Assembly (NCBI RefSeq): GCF_012933655.1
Contig: NZ_JABBJJ010000004.1
Location: forward strand, 47,891 to 111,890
DNA from: Pyxidicoccus fallax
Lineage (GTDB): Bacteria > Myxococcota > Myxococcia > Myxococcales > Myxococcaceae
Length of the DNA stretch: 64,000 nt
Direction: 5' to 3'
The notes under the pieces were generated by a model, which was given only the letters and a program-made list of their open reading frames with translations, was not told the DNA's origin and searched no databases. A program made the translations under genes and the position numbers. Within the stretch, counting starts at the first letter, position 1; the number at the start of each line of letters is the position of its first letter. This document shows, piece after piece, positions 18,161 to 26,761 of this stretch.

Positions 18161-18247
18161 GAACCTGGCTCCACCTCGGACCGGAGTGACGCGCGCTCGC
18201 GGGGAATACGGGCGAGCGGGCTCACGTTGCACACATCTTCTCCGCAC

Positions 18248-19576
18248 ATGACCCCAGCCCCTGCCGACGTCTCGGTCCCCAGCGCCGAAGCCCGTCCCGT
18301 GGATTCCAGCGAGCGACTGGCGCTCCTCGACACGCTGCGCGGCTTCGCCCTGTGCGGCGTGTTCATCTCCAATGTGATGGTGTGGTTCAGCGGCAGGGTG
18401 TTCCTGCCGCGAGAGCAGGTTCTCGCGGCGATGAACAACGCGTCGCTCGCCGACACCGTCACCTGGCACGCGTTCTCGGTGCTGGTGGCCGGGAAGTTCA
18501 TCACCCTGTTCTCGTTCCTCTTCGGCCTCGGCTTCGCGGTGCAGATGGGCCGCGCCGAGGCGCGAGGGGCCTCCATCACGCCGCTCTATGTCCGGCGGCT
18601 GGGGGTGATGCTGGTGATGGGGCTCGCCCACCTGTTCCTCATCTGGTACGGCGACATCCTCAGCACGTACGCGGTGCTGGGCTTCGGCCTGCTCCTGTTC
18701 CGGGGGCGCTCGGACCGGACGCTGCTCAGCTACGCCCTGCTGTTCGCCCTGGGGTGGTCCATCGTCGGCGTGGTCATCTTCAAGTACCCACAGCTGATGG
18801 CGGACACGCCGGAGGCCGGCGCGGCCATCGCCAAGGCGGCCAGCGAGAAATCCGGGGCCATCCGGGCGCGGACGCTGGCGGCCTTCACGAGCGGGAGCTG
18901 GCTGGACGCGACGAAGGCGACCGGCGACTTCTTCTTCAGCGACTATCTGCCGATGCTCGTCGCCATCACGCTCTCGACGTTTGGCCGGTTCCTGCTGGGC
19001 CTGCTGGCGGGGCGGCGCCGCATCTTCCACGACGTGCCCCAGCACCTGCGGCTGTTCCGCCGGCTCCTCGGGTGGGGGCTCGTGGCCGGGGTGATTGGCA
19101 GCGGCAGCGGCCTGGTGCTGCAGCAGCTCATGCTGAAGAAGGTCTTCACCCCGGAGACGCTGCCGACGTGGGTGCCCTTCGTCACCGCGCCGCTGCGGCA
19201 CCTGGGCGAGCTGGGTTTCGCGGCCGTCTACGTGTCCGGCTTCACGCTGCTCTTCCAGCGAGCCACCTGGCAGCGGGTGCTGGGCCTGCTGGCGCCGGTG
19301 GGGCGCATGGCGCTGACGAACTACCTGTCACAGTCCATCATCAGCGTGCTGTTCTTCTACGGGTACGGCCTGGGCTTCATCACGAAGGTGGGCCCCGCGG
19401 CGTGCGTGGCGTACTGCCTGGCCGTCTTCTCCGTCCAGGTGGTGTGGAGCCACCTGTGGCTGTCGAGGTTCCGCTTCGGCCCCGCGGAGTGGGTGTGGCG
19501 GTCGCTGACGTATGGAAAGGCCCAGCCGATGCGCCGTGATGACGCCTCGGGCCAGCGCACGACGGCGCCGGCCTGA
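18248..19576 (+). CDS. DUF418 family membrane protein
   Basis: A 442-residue polytopic inner-membrane protein; the ATG at 18248 is chosen over a TTG 21 bases upstream. The N-terminal signature RLALLDTLRGFALCGVFISN, the VAGKFITLFSFLFGLGFAVQM block and the C-terminal LAPVGRMALTNYLSQSIISVLFFYGYGLGF are typical of DUF418 proteins (YeiB-like), which resemble acyltransferase-3-type membrane proteins. About ten helices can be drawn. Its role is unknown in this family; transport or membrane-lipid modification has been considered. Confidence 0.88.
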   Translation: MTPAPADVSVPSAEARPVDSSERLALLDTLRGFALCGVFISNVMVWFSGRVFLPREQVLAAMNNASLADTVTWHAFSVLVAGKFITLFSFLFGLGFAVQMGRAEARGASITPLYVRRLGVMLVMGLAHLFLIWYGDILSTYAVLGFGLLLFRGRSDRTLLSYALLFALGWSIVGVVIFKYPQLMADTPEAGAAIAKAASEKSGAIRARTLAAFTSGSWLDATKATGDFFFSDYLPMLVAITLSTFGRFLLGLLAGRRRIFHDVPQHLRLFRRLLGWGLVAGVIGSGSGLVLQQLMLKKVFTPETLPTWVPFVTAPLRHLGELGFAAVYVSGFTLLFQRATWQRVLGLLAPVGRMALTNYLSQSIISVLFFYGYGLGFITKVGPAACVAYCLAVFSVQVVWSHLWLSRFRFGPAEWVWRSLTYGKAQPMRRDDASGQRTTAPA

Positions 19577-19679
19577 GTCGCGTCGCGGGTCACCAGGTCA
19601 TCGGGTTCACGAACCCCTGAGCCGTGGCGTTGTATGCTCGTGTCGGCTCCAGGCGTCCGGGGCTGGGAGGGGTGCGTCC

Positions 19680-20495
19680 ATGACGACAGCGGCAACCTTC
19701 GAGGAGCTTCTCTCCGCGGTGCGGGGCCCGGCGGGCGCGAGGACGGTCATCGTCACCGGAGCCGGGGTGAGCCTGGCCAGCGGCATCCCGACCTTCCGCG
19801 GGCCGGACCCGGGCGCGGTCTGGGCGAACGACGTCACGGAGAAGGGGACCCGAGCCTACTTCAAGCGGGAGCCCCACGAGTCCTGGCTCTGGTACCTCAA
19901 GCGCTTCGAGCTGGCGCGCGGCGCGAAGCCGAACGACGCGCACCGGGCCCTCGTCGCATGGGAGCAGTGGCAGGCGCGCCACCAGCGCGGCTTCCTGCTC
20001 GTCACCCAGAACGTGGACACGCTTCACGAGCAGGCGGGAAGCCGCGCGCTGGTGAAGGTGCACGGCAGCCTGGACCAGGCCCGGTGCACGCGCCTGCACT
20101 GCAAGCAGGGCCCGCCGCGGGGCACGGTCCCCATGGCGGAGGTGGACTTCGGCCCGCTCTTCGCGGACCCGAGCCCGGAGACCGTGCCGCGCTGCTCCCT
20201 GTGCAAGAGCAAGCTCCGCCCGCACGTCCTCTGGTTCGACGAGCTCTACTCCGAGCACGACTCCTACCAGTTCGACCACGTGCTGCGGAGCGCGAAGCAG
20301 GCCACCCTGGTGGTGTTCATCGGGACGTCCTTCTCCGTCGGAGTCACGGACGCGGTGTTGATGCGAGCGATGCTGGCGGACGCCCACATCTACAGCATCG
20401 ACCCGTCCGGCGTCAGTCACTCGCCGAAGATTCGCGTCGTGGCGGCCCAGGCGGAGTTGGTGCTGCCACCCCTCGTGGCGGCACTTTCCGACTGA
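19680..20495 (+). CDS. Sir2-family NAD-dependent protein deacylase
   Basis: A 271-residue sirtuin. The NAD-binding motif is GAGVSLASGIPTFRG, the catalytic block is TQNVDTLHEQAG followed by VKVHGSL with the base His, and the zinc site is two pairs, CTRLHC and CSLC. RPHVLWFDE and FIGTSFSVGV complete the Rossmann fold. Sirtuins remove acyl groups from lysines while consuming NAD. The protein is cytoplasmic and of typical bacterial length. GGGAGGGG precedes the start. It converges with the alpha/beta hydrolase gene. Confidence 0.9.
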   Translation: MTTAATFEELLSAVRGPAGARTVIVTGAGVSLASGIPTFRGPDPGAVWANDVTEKGTRAYFKREPHESWLWYLKRFELARGAKPNDAHRALVAWEQWQARHQRGFLLVTQNVDTLHEQAGSRALVKVHGSLDQARCTRLHCKQGPPRGTVPMAEVDFGPLFADPSPETVPRCSLCKSKLRPHVLWFDELYSEHDSYQFDHVLRSAKQATLVVFIGTSFSVGVTDAVLMRAMLADAHIYSIDPSGVSHSPKIRVVAAQAELVLPPLVAALSD

Positions 20496-20562
20496 GGTGA
20501 AAGACGAGCCTATGTCCCTTGGCTCCAGGAGCGCGTGGGAGCGATGGGAAGCGAGGGCGGCA

Positions 20563-21702
20563 TCATCGCTCTTTGAGCGCACCGTCAGGCGCGACATCGC
20601 CGGCGCGCTCGGCAATCGGGCGGACATGACGGACGAGGGAGAGCAGCACCTTGCCCGGCTCCTCGGCCATCAGCTCGTGCGCCGACTGCTCGAACCAGAC
20701 GAGCTGCTTCGACGGTGCCTTGACGCCCGCGAACCACTCGGCGGCGACCGTCGCCGAGACGTTGTAGTCGTGGCGTCCGAGGAACAGGACCAGCGGCGTC
20801 TTCAGCCGCTTCACCCGCGACAGGTCGACCGTCAGCACCGCGGTGAGGAGCTTCCCCACCGAGAGCTCCTCGGCCTTCCAGATCTGGCCCACGTCCTCGT
20901 CGGTGTACTCGGGCGACAGGGCCGCCGCCGCGGCCTCGAAGCTCGCGTCGGGACGCCGGTACACGGCACCCCCGAAGAAGTTGAGCCAGCGCCGCTGCAG
21001 CATGACGTCCTTCAGCGCAATGGGCGTCTTGCCCGTGGCATAGGGCGCGATGGAAGTGAGGTCACGGATGGCCTCTTCGTGCTTCGCCGCGCGAGCCTGC
21101 TGCATCGCCCAGGCCCAGCCGCGCCGCTCGCTCTCCATCGCGTCGATGCCCTGGCCGACGCCGATATAGGCATGGAGCCACTCGGGGTGCTTCTCCGCGA
21201 GGGTGAGCCCCAGGATGCTGCCCCAGCTGTGGCCGAGGACGAAAATCTTCTGCTTCCCGAAGGCCTTGCGCGCCCACTGGACGACCTCCTCGGCATCGGC
21301 GTGCATCTGCTCGACGGTGAGCGTCGGGGCGACGGTGGCCGGGTCGTTGGCGACGTACGTCTTGCCCGCGCCGCGCTGGTCCCACTGGATGACGGTGAAG
21401 AACTCGTCCCAGCCGTGGGCGACGTACCAGCTCGTCGGCATGGCCACCCAGCCGGGGCCGCCATGGAGCACGAGCAGCACGGGATTGCGCCGGTCGCGGC
21501 TCCGGACGGAGACCCATTGGTCGATGCCGCCGATGCGGACCTTCTCCGTGCGCTCCACGCCCCCGGGCGCCACGATTTTGCGGAGGTCCGCGATGACTTT
21601 GGTGGCCTCGGCCCGGCACTGCGGGCTTGGGGTCTCCTGCGCCTGGGCCCGGAGGCCCACCAGAAGCAGCGCCGCCATCGCCAGCCACGTTCCCTTGCGC
21701 AT
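20563..21702 (-). CDS. Secreted alpha/beta hydrolase, S33/proline-iminopeptidase-like
   Basis: The ATG at 21702 is preceded by AGGAGG at 5-6 bases. The 379-residue product has a signal peptide (LAMAALLLVGLRAQA). The hydrolase core shows HGGPG (oxyanion loop), the strand FFTVIQWDQRGAGKT, the nucleophile elbow GHSWGS, a helical cap, Asp in LFLGRHDYNV and a late His in QSAHELM. HGGPG plus DQRGAGKT is typical of family S33 aminopeptidases and related esterases. It probably acts in the periplasm or outside the cell. No operon partner is evident. Confidence 0.87.
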   Translation of the reverse strand: MRKGTWLAMAALLLVGLRAQAQETPSPQCRAEATKVIADLRKIVAPGGVERTEKVRIGGIDQWVSVRSRDRRNPVLLVLHGGPGWVAMPTSWYVAHGWDEFFTVIQWDQRGAGKTYVANDPATVAPTLTVEQMHADAEEVVQWARKAFGKQKIFVLGHSWGSILGLTLAEKHPEWLHAYIGVGQGIDAMESERRGWAWAMQQARAAKHEEAIRDLTSIAPYATGKTPIALKDVMLQRRWLNFFGGAVYRRPDASFEAAAAALSPEYTDEDVGQIWKAEELSVGKLLTAVLTVDLSRVKRLKTPLVLFLGRHDYNVSATVAAEWFAGVKAPSKQLVWFEQSAHELMAEEPGKVLLSLVRHVRPIAERAGDVAPDGALKER

Positions 21703-21803
21703 CACATCCTCCTGTTTCCGCGGTCCGCGCCCGGATACGGCGGAAGCCGGGGGCCATTGCATCGCCAGCTCAGAACCACGCGCCTGGCTGTGCAAAACAA
21801 AAA

Positions 21804-21832
21804 CCCCGTGGCACCTTGCTGGCGCCACGGGG
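21804..21832 (-). terminator. Intrinsic terminator of the zinc protease gene
   Basis: A 9-base stem, CCCCGTGGC (21804-21812) with GCCACGGGG (21824-21832), is followed on the minus strand by TTTTTGTTTTG, the best Rho-independent terminator in the window. It lies 20 bases after the stop of the minus-strand metalloprotease gene. Confidence 0.85.
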
Positions 21833-21851
21833 CTCTCTTGCCGAGGTGACT

Positions 21852-22772
21852 TCAGAGCTGGATGCTCGTCGCCGCCATCGTCAGCGCGGGCGCCAGCCCG
21901 TACAAACCAATGGCCCCGTTGTAGTCCAACTCGGTCTGCCGGTAACCCCCCGTGTCCATCGGCCGGCACTGGGGGTAGTGCATGACGGAGTTGACGTCGT
22001 ACGAGTTCACGAGCCGCGTCCCCGTGTTGGTCTCGGTCGAGTTGCAGATCGCGGGCCTGCTGCCGAGTGCAATGTGGATGTGCTCGTGCCTGAAACCAAG
22101 CGCGTGACCCAGTTCGTGCCGGAGGATGCCTTCCAGGTCTCGTCCGCCCGCGGTCGTGGTGAAGGCGTCCGGCCCGACGAACAGGGTTCGGTCCGCACGC
22201 GCCCAGTCCGGGAAGAAGGCGTTGCCGAAGTAGCGCTCGCCCGTCGGCGCAGGCCGGACGTCGAAGACGACGTTCGCGTTGTTCGCGTCGCAGTTGGCGT
22301 CCTCTGACGGGACGTAGATGAAGCGAACCGCGACTCGATTGTTCCAGGAGTGCGCCGCCGCATCGAGCGCCGCCACGAGGGTTGCCTTCCGGGCCGCGGT
22401 GGTCGTGTCGAATGCGTTGCTGACGCAGTACGTGAGTTCGAAGCGCGCATTCTGTGGCCAGAGCACGTCGGCACCCAGGTTGTTCACGCCCACCGTGAGT
22501 GCTTGACCGCGCTGGTGCGCCCCATGGAAGGACTCGTAGTACTCCCGAAGCTCGGATTCGCCACGCAGCGGGATGTCGCCATCCACCACGTACACACCGC
22601 GGCTCGATGCCTCGCGGTGAGCCGAAGCCAGGAATTGCTCCCAGGTCGGAACGGCCTGCTGCGCGTCCGGCGGCGCTGTCACTTCCGCCGAGGCGGGGTC
22701 CTGCTCCTGTTCCATGCCGGATGAGCACGCACAGAGCGCGATGACCAACCCCACGGTCAAATGTCTCTTCAT
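21852..22772 (-). CDS. Zinc metalloprotease lipoprotein (matrixin-like)
   Basis: A 306-residue protein with a short signal and lipobox-like ALCACSS. The metal site is HELGHALGFRHEH, the elongated HExxHxxGxxH motif of metzincins. A Met-turn candidate, NSVMHYP, follows it with appropriate spacing, as in M10/M12 and M57-type enzymes. The N-terminal 110 residues may be a propeptide. It is probably anchored in the envelope or released to degrade proteins. The gene has its own strong terminator. Confidence 0.88.
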   Translation of the reverse strand: MKRHLTVGLVIALCACSSGMEQEQDPASAEVTAPPDAQQAVPTWEQFLASAHREASSRGVYVVDGDIPLRGESELREYYESFHGAHQRGQALTVGVNNLGADVLWPQNARFELTYCVSNAFDTTTAARKATLVAALDAAAHSWNNRVAVRFIYVPSEDANCDANNANVVFDVRPAPTGERYFGNAFFPDWARADRTLFVGPDAFTTTAGGRDLEGILRHELGHALGFRHEHIHIALGSRPAICNSTETNTGTRLVNSYDVNSVMHYPQCRPMDTGGYRQTELDYNGAIGLYGLAPALTMAATSIQL

Positions 22773-22826
22773 GTGAGAGATCCTTTGGTCCTCGCTGCTG
22801 CATCAAGCCAGGTTGTCACCGGCTTG

Positions 22827-23177
22827 TTAATGCATTCCAATTCGGATGACGCGCGGTGCCATCCCGCCAACGGACAGACATGCCGTATCCGAGACGAAGA
22901 TCTCAACCGTCCTATTGGCCAGACGCGCCGCGGTTGCAATCGAGAGCATGGCTCTACCCACATCAGTGGTGATATCCAGCGCCACGACTCCTGTCCCACT
23001 GCAGGTGGTGTTGTCCGAGACTCCACCAGTCCAGCCGCCCACCGCGAAAAGGATCGCGACGCCATTCTCCTGGATGTCGATGCGTGCAAGTGTTCCCGTT
23101 CCGGGACCCTTGGCATGAGCCGCGGACGGGACGCCAACGAGAATAGATGCAACCAAAGATACAATGAGCTTTCGCAT
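22827..23177 (-). CDS. Small secreted protein, unknown family
   Basis: The ATG at 23177 is preceded by AAGGAATAAAC. The 116-residue product has a clear signal peptide (MRKLIVSLVASILVGVPSAAHA). The mature protein is beta-rich with two Cys (TTCSG and DTACLSVGG), probably disulfide-bonded, and a closing strand RVIRIGMH. The gene and its leader are visibly less G+C-rich than neighbours, which hints at acquisition. It lies 54 bases upstream of the protease gene on the same strand. No function can be assigned. Confidence 0.7.
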   Translation of the reverse strand: MRKLIVSLVASILVGVPSAAHAKGPGTGTLARIDIQENGVAILFAVGGWTGGVSDNTTCSGTGVVALDITTDVGRAMLSIATAARLANRTVEIFVSDTACLSVGGMAPRVIRIGMH

Positions 23178-23475
23178 GTTTATTCCTTTCTCTTTCGGCG
23201 CGGACATAAACACTCCCTGAGAGTTCCTTCAAGCACATTGAGATTGCCGTTCGGCGGCCCAGAGCTACGGCCACAATGCACCCTCACGCAGGCACGGAGG
23301 AGACGAGCGAGGAGCTTGAGGCAGCAGCGGGGAAGGAGCGGATGAAGACGATTCTGGACCACGTGGGCTTGCCCACGGCCTGTCCTCTGTACACACCCTC
23401 TACCCGTGGATGGGTCAGGCACTGTAAGGTCCCCGGTCTCGCGTGGGGCGCTCCGAGCCCGACGGTGGAGGCATC

Positions 23476-24339
<864 letters not shown>

Positions 24340-24366
24340 GCCCGAAAGGTCCGCGGAGGTGCCGCG

Positions 24367-24659
24367 GGTGCCGCCGCTGCGCCCCGACGCGCTCGCGGCG
24401 GGAATCGAGTCCACGGCAAGGCGATAGAGAACCCCGAGCAGGACACGCCTCTGCCTCTGGAGGAGGCGTACTTCCAGCACGTGGGTCGGCTGATGCCAGG
24501 GCTGGAAGACGAGAGTGGGGCGGGGCCGCCCGGCGGGGTGTTGGCCTGCTCACCAAACGCACAACCCGTCCTATTGACACTGTGTAGTGGATTTGTAAGT
24601 TAAGCAGGCTAGTCGGGTTTTTATCGAGTAATCAATTCCATCACGCCGAAGAGGAACGA
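24367..24659 (+). other. Gene-fragment remnant and esterase upstream region
   Basis: The gap between desaturase and esterase is 320 bases. Between about 24400 and 24603 the plus strand holds an open stretch with a coding-like look (GKAIENPEQDTPLPLEEAYF and onward to a TAA at 24601-24603), without a start and with a stop in the neighbouring frame just before it. It looks like the decayed tail of a gene whose identity I cannot tell. From about 24570 the sequence becomes A+T-richer; TTGACA at 24574-24579 with a weak TAAGTT 16 bases further could be the esterase promoter. Confidence 0.3.
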
Positions 24660-25649
24660 ATGGACACTCTCTCGAAGCCACGGATGACTGTCTCCCGCCG
24701 GCACTTTCTGGCCGGTCTCGGTGCCACGGCGGGCGCTCTTGCTGGCGGTCTTGGCTCTCCGGGAACGGCCCAGGCCGCCGGTGATGGCTTCGGGCTGCGC
24801 ATCGTCGATCGAAACGAGAACGGCGGTCGCCTGCAGTACTACCGCTTCGCCACCGACGAAATCGCGTGGGACCCGGCGGTCAACATCTTGCTTCCTGACG
24901 GGTACCATTACAGTGGCAAGCGGTATCCGGTCCTGTACCTGCTCCACGGTGGCAACGCGGATTTCCGCACCTTCCACCTGCAGGACAACATCATCAACCT
25001 CACGGCCGGGCGCGAAATCATCGTTGTCATGCCGGACGCCTCGACGGGCTGGTACTGCAATCCGGTGAGCACCAATTCCGGCCCCCGCAATTGGGAGACA
25101 TTCCATATCGGCCAGTTGTTGCCCTGGGTGGAAGCGAACTTCCGCACCCATGCCGAGTACAACGGTCGAGCCGTCGCCGGGTTCTCCATGGGCGGATTCG
25201 GTGCCTTGAAGTACGCCGCCAAGTACTACGGTCACTTCTGCTCGGTCAGCTCGCATTCGGGTCCGGCAAGCCTTCGGCGCGACGCGGGCCTCGTCGTCCA
25301 CTGGGCGAACGCCACGTCGGCGGCGCTGGACCTGGCTGGGGGGACCGTTTATGGCGTCCCCTTCTGGGACGAGGCGAGGGTGAGCGCCGACAATCCCATC
25401 CAGCGCATCCCGAGCTACCACAACAAGCGGATCTTCCTCGCGGCCGGCACGTCACCCGACCCCGTGAACTGGTTTGACACCGTCAACGAGACGCAGGTGC
25501 TCGCCGGACAGCGCGAGTTCCGCGGCGCACTCGGCCGGGCCGGTATTCCGCATGAGTGGCATGAAGTTCCGGGCGGGCACTACTTCCGCCACGAGCTGTT
25601 CGTCCAGGACCTCAACGGAATGCTGGGCCGGCTTCGCAGGGCGGCCTGA
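24660..25649 (+). CDS. Tat-exported esterase (alpha/beta hydrolase, esterase-D/Ag85-like)
   Basis: The ATG at 24660 follows GAGGAA. The 329-residue product starts with a twin-arginine signal (SRRHFLAGLGATAGALAGG ... AQAAG). The hydrolase core has VLYLLHGGNADF, the nucleophile elbow GFSMGGFGA with Ser176, and a late His in PGGHYFRHEL. This arrangement is that of the 'putative esterase' family that includes S-formylglutathione hydrolase and mycolyltransferases. Codon use is less extreme than in flanking genes and such Tat esterases are common in actinomycetes, so transfer is plausible. The gene lies between two copies of a 62-base repeat. Confidence 0.85.
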   Translation: MDTLSKPRMTVSRRHFLAGLGATAGALAGGLGSPGTAQAAGDGFGLRIVDRNENGGRLQYYRFATDEIAWDPAVNILLPDGYHYSGKRYPVLYLLHGGNADFRTFHLQDNIINLTAGREIIVVMPDASTGWYCNPVSTNSGPRNWETFHIGQLLPWVEANFRTHAEYNGRAVAGFSMGGFGALKYAAKYYGHFCSVSSHSGPASLRRDAGLVVHWANATSAALDLAGGTVYGVPFWDEARVSADNPIQRIPSYHNKRIFLAAGTSPDPVNWFDTVNETQVLAGQREFRGALGRAGIPHEWHEVPGGHYFRHELFVQDLNGMLGRLRRAA

Positions 25650-25681
25650 CGCCGCGTGACGGTGGCAAGACCTGCTCGCGA

Positions 25682-25743
25682 TGGATGCGCCGGGCGAGGG
25701 CCCGGCGTCGCCGTAGGTCTGAAAGGTCCGCGGAGGTGCCGCG
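25682..25743 (+). repeat. 62-base direct repeat, right copy
   Basis: This copy of the sequence at 24305-24366 lies between the esterase stop and the stop of the minus-strand gene that ends at 25747. The differences are four single substitutions. Here it is non-coding, unlike the left copy, so a duplicated desaturase tail carried along with an inserted segment is one explanation. Confidence 0.9.
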
Positions 25744-25746
25744 ACT

Positions 25747-26664
25747 TCAGGGCTCGATGGGATGGGCGAAGAAGTAGCGGGTCCCGAGCTTGAATCGCGC
25801 CGCACCTCCCGACCCCAGGAAGCCTTCCAGCACCGCCATGGCCGCCGGTCGCTGGAGCCTCCCATCCGCGTAGAAGCCGGAGCAGTCGATGCCAGTAAAG
25901 GCCTCGAAACACATGCGCTCCCATTCCATCCTAGAATCGCTTTCCGCGCCTGAGCGGATGCGTTCGTACAGACGCACGACCAGGGCTCGAAGGTCGAGCA
26001 GCCTTCCGGCTGTGACGGGTTGAGCGGGAGACGCGAGCCCCTGGGCGACCCTGGCCGTCACCGCGCGCACTTTCTCGACGTAGCCAGCTCGATCCAGAAC
26101 GGTCCGGTATTCAGTGAACGGCTCCGGGTAGTCCGGGTCAGGGACTTCGTGCTCTTCGGGGCCGTCATCGACCTCTCCGTGTCCCTCTTCGAGCAGGGCC
26201 GAGAGGCAGTGCTCGATATGCCGCCGCGCGTCTCGATCGGTCGCCGCCTCGTGGAGCTGAAGCAGAGGTTCCACGGCGCGAAGGCTGCAACCGTTCAGCA
26301 TCATGTCCGAGATGTACCACTGGACGCCGGGATTCGCGGGTGCGGACAGGAATCGCTTCGCCGTGTCGAAGATGAGCGACGGGTGTCCCGCGAAGCCGAG
26401 CAGTTGGACACACGCGTTCCAGACCAACGCCTCATCGTCGCGGGCCATCATATCCGGGAGGACCTCGACGGCGCCGAGGTCACCCTGACGTGCCCTCGCC
26501 AGCACGCATCCCAGCACCGTCCACGGGTCGCTGCTGGCCAGATTGCTCGATGCCGCCAGACTTGCCGGTGGAGCCATTGAGAACTGAAAGCCATGGCCCA
26601 GCTGGAGGAAGGTCTTTTGGAGATACGGCTTCACGGGCTCTCTCTTTGCCGGGCACCTTCTCAT
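25747..26664 (-). CDS. Putative Imm47-like immunity protein
   Basis: A 305-residue cytoplasmic, mostly helical protein without a signal peptide. The N-terminal half is built of short Ala/Leu-rich helices resembling HEAT-type repeats. The end reads FEAFTGIDCSGFYADGRLQ ... LEGFLGSGGAARFKLGTRYFFAHPIEP. I associate the 'TGIDCS.FY' and 'RYFF.H.I' motifs with Imm47-family immunity proteins of polymorphic toxin systems, from memory and not from a search. No toxin gene is adjacent, so it would be an orphan immunity gene. The start is uncertain: the ATG at 26664 has GGAGG directly abutting it, and a GTG at 26634 is an alternative. Confidence 0.5.
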   Translation of the reverse strand: MRRCPAKREPVKPYLQKTFLQLGHGFQFSMAPPASLAASSNLASSDPWTVLGCVLARARQGDLGAVEVLPDMMARDDEALVWNACVQLLGFAGHPSLIFDTAKRFLSAPANPGVQWYISDMMLNGCSLRAVEPLLQLHEAATDRDARRHIEHCLSALLEEGHGEVDDGPEEHEVPDPDYPEPFTEYRTVLDRAGYVEKVRAVTARVAQGLASPAQPVTAGRLLDLRALVVRLYERIRSGAESDSRMEWERMCFEAFTGIDCSGFYADGRLQRPAAMAVLEGFLGSGGAARFKLGTRYFFAHPIEP

Positions 26665-26761
26665 CCTCCAGAAAAGAATCGAAAATCAAATCCTTGGATG
26701 CCTGCGGGGCACGCGCCCTCCAAGGGGTATGTCGACACGCTCCGAGAAGGAGGCTCTTCCG

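Noticed and set aside
16685..19201. An 838-codon minus-strand open frame
   Set aside because: It spans the beta-helix lipoprotein, the DUF4893-like gene and the DUF418 gene on opposite strands and shows Gly/Arg/His-rich composition only.
18248..19576. The DUF418 membrane protein as an SdpI-type immunity protein
   Set aside because: It lies over 30 kb from the SDP-like operon and has DUF418 motifs, not the SdpI/DUF1648 topology.
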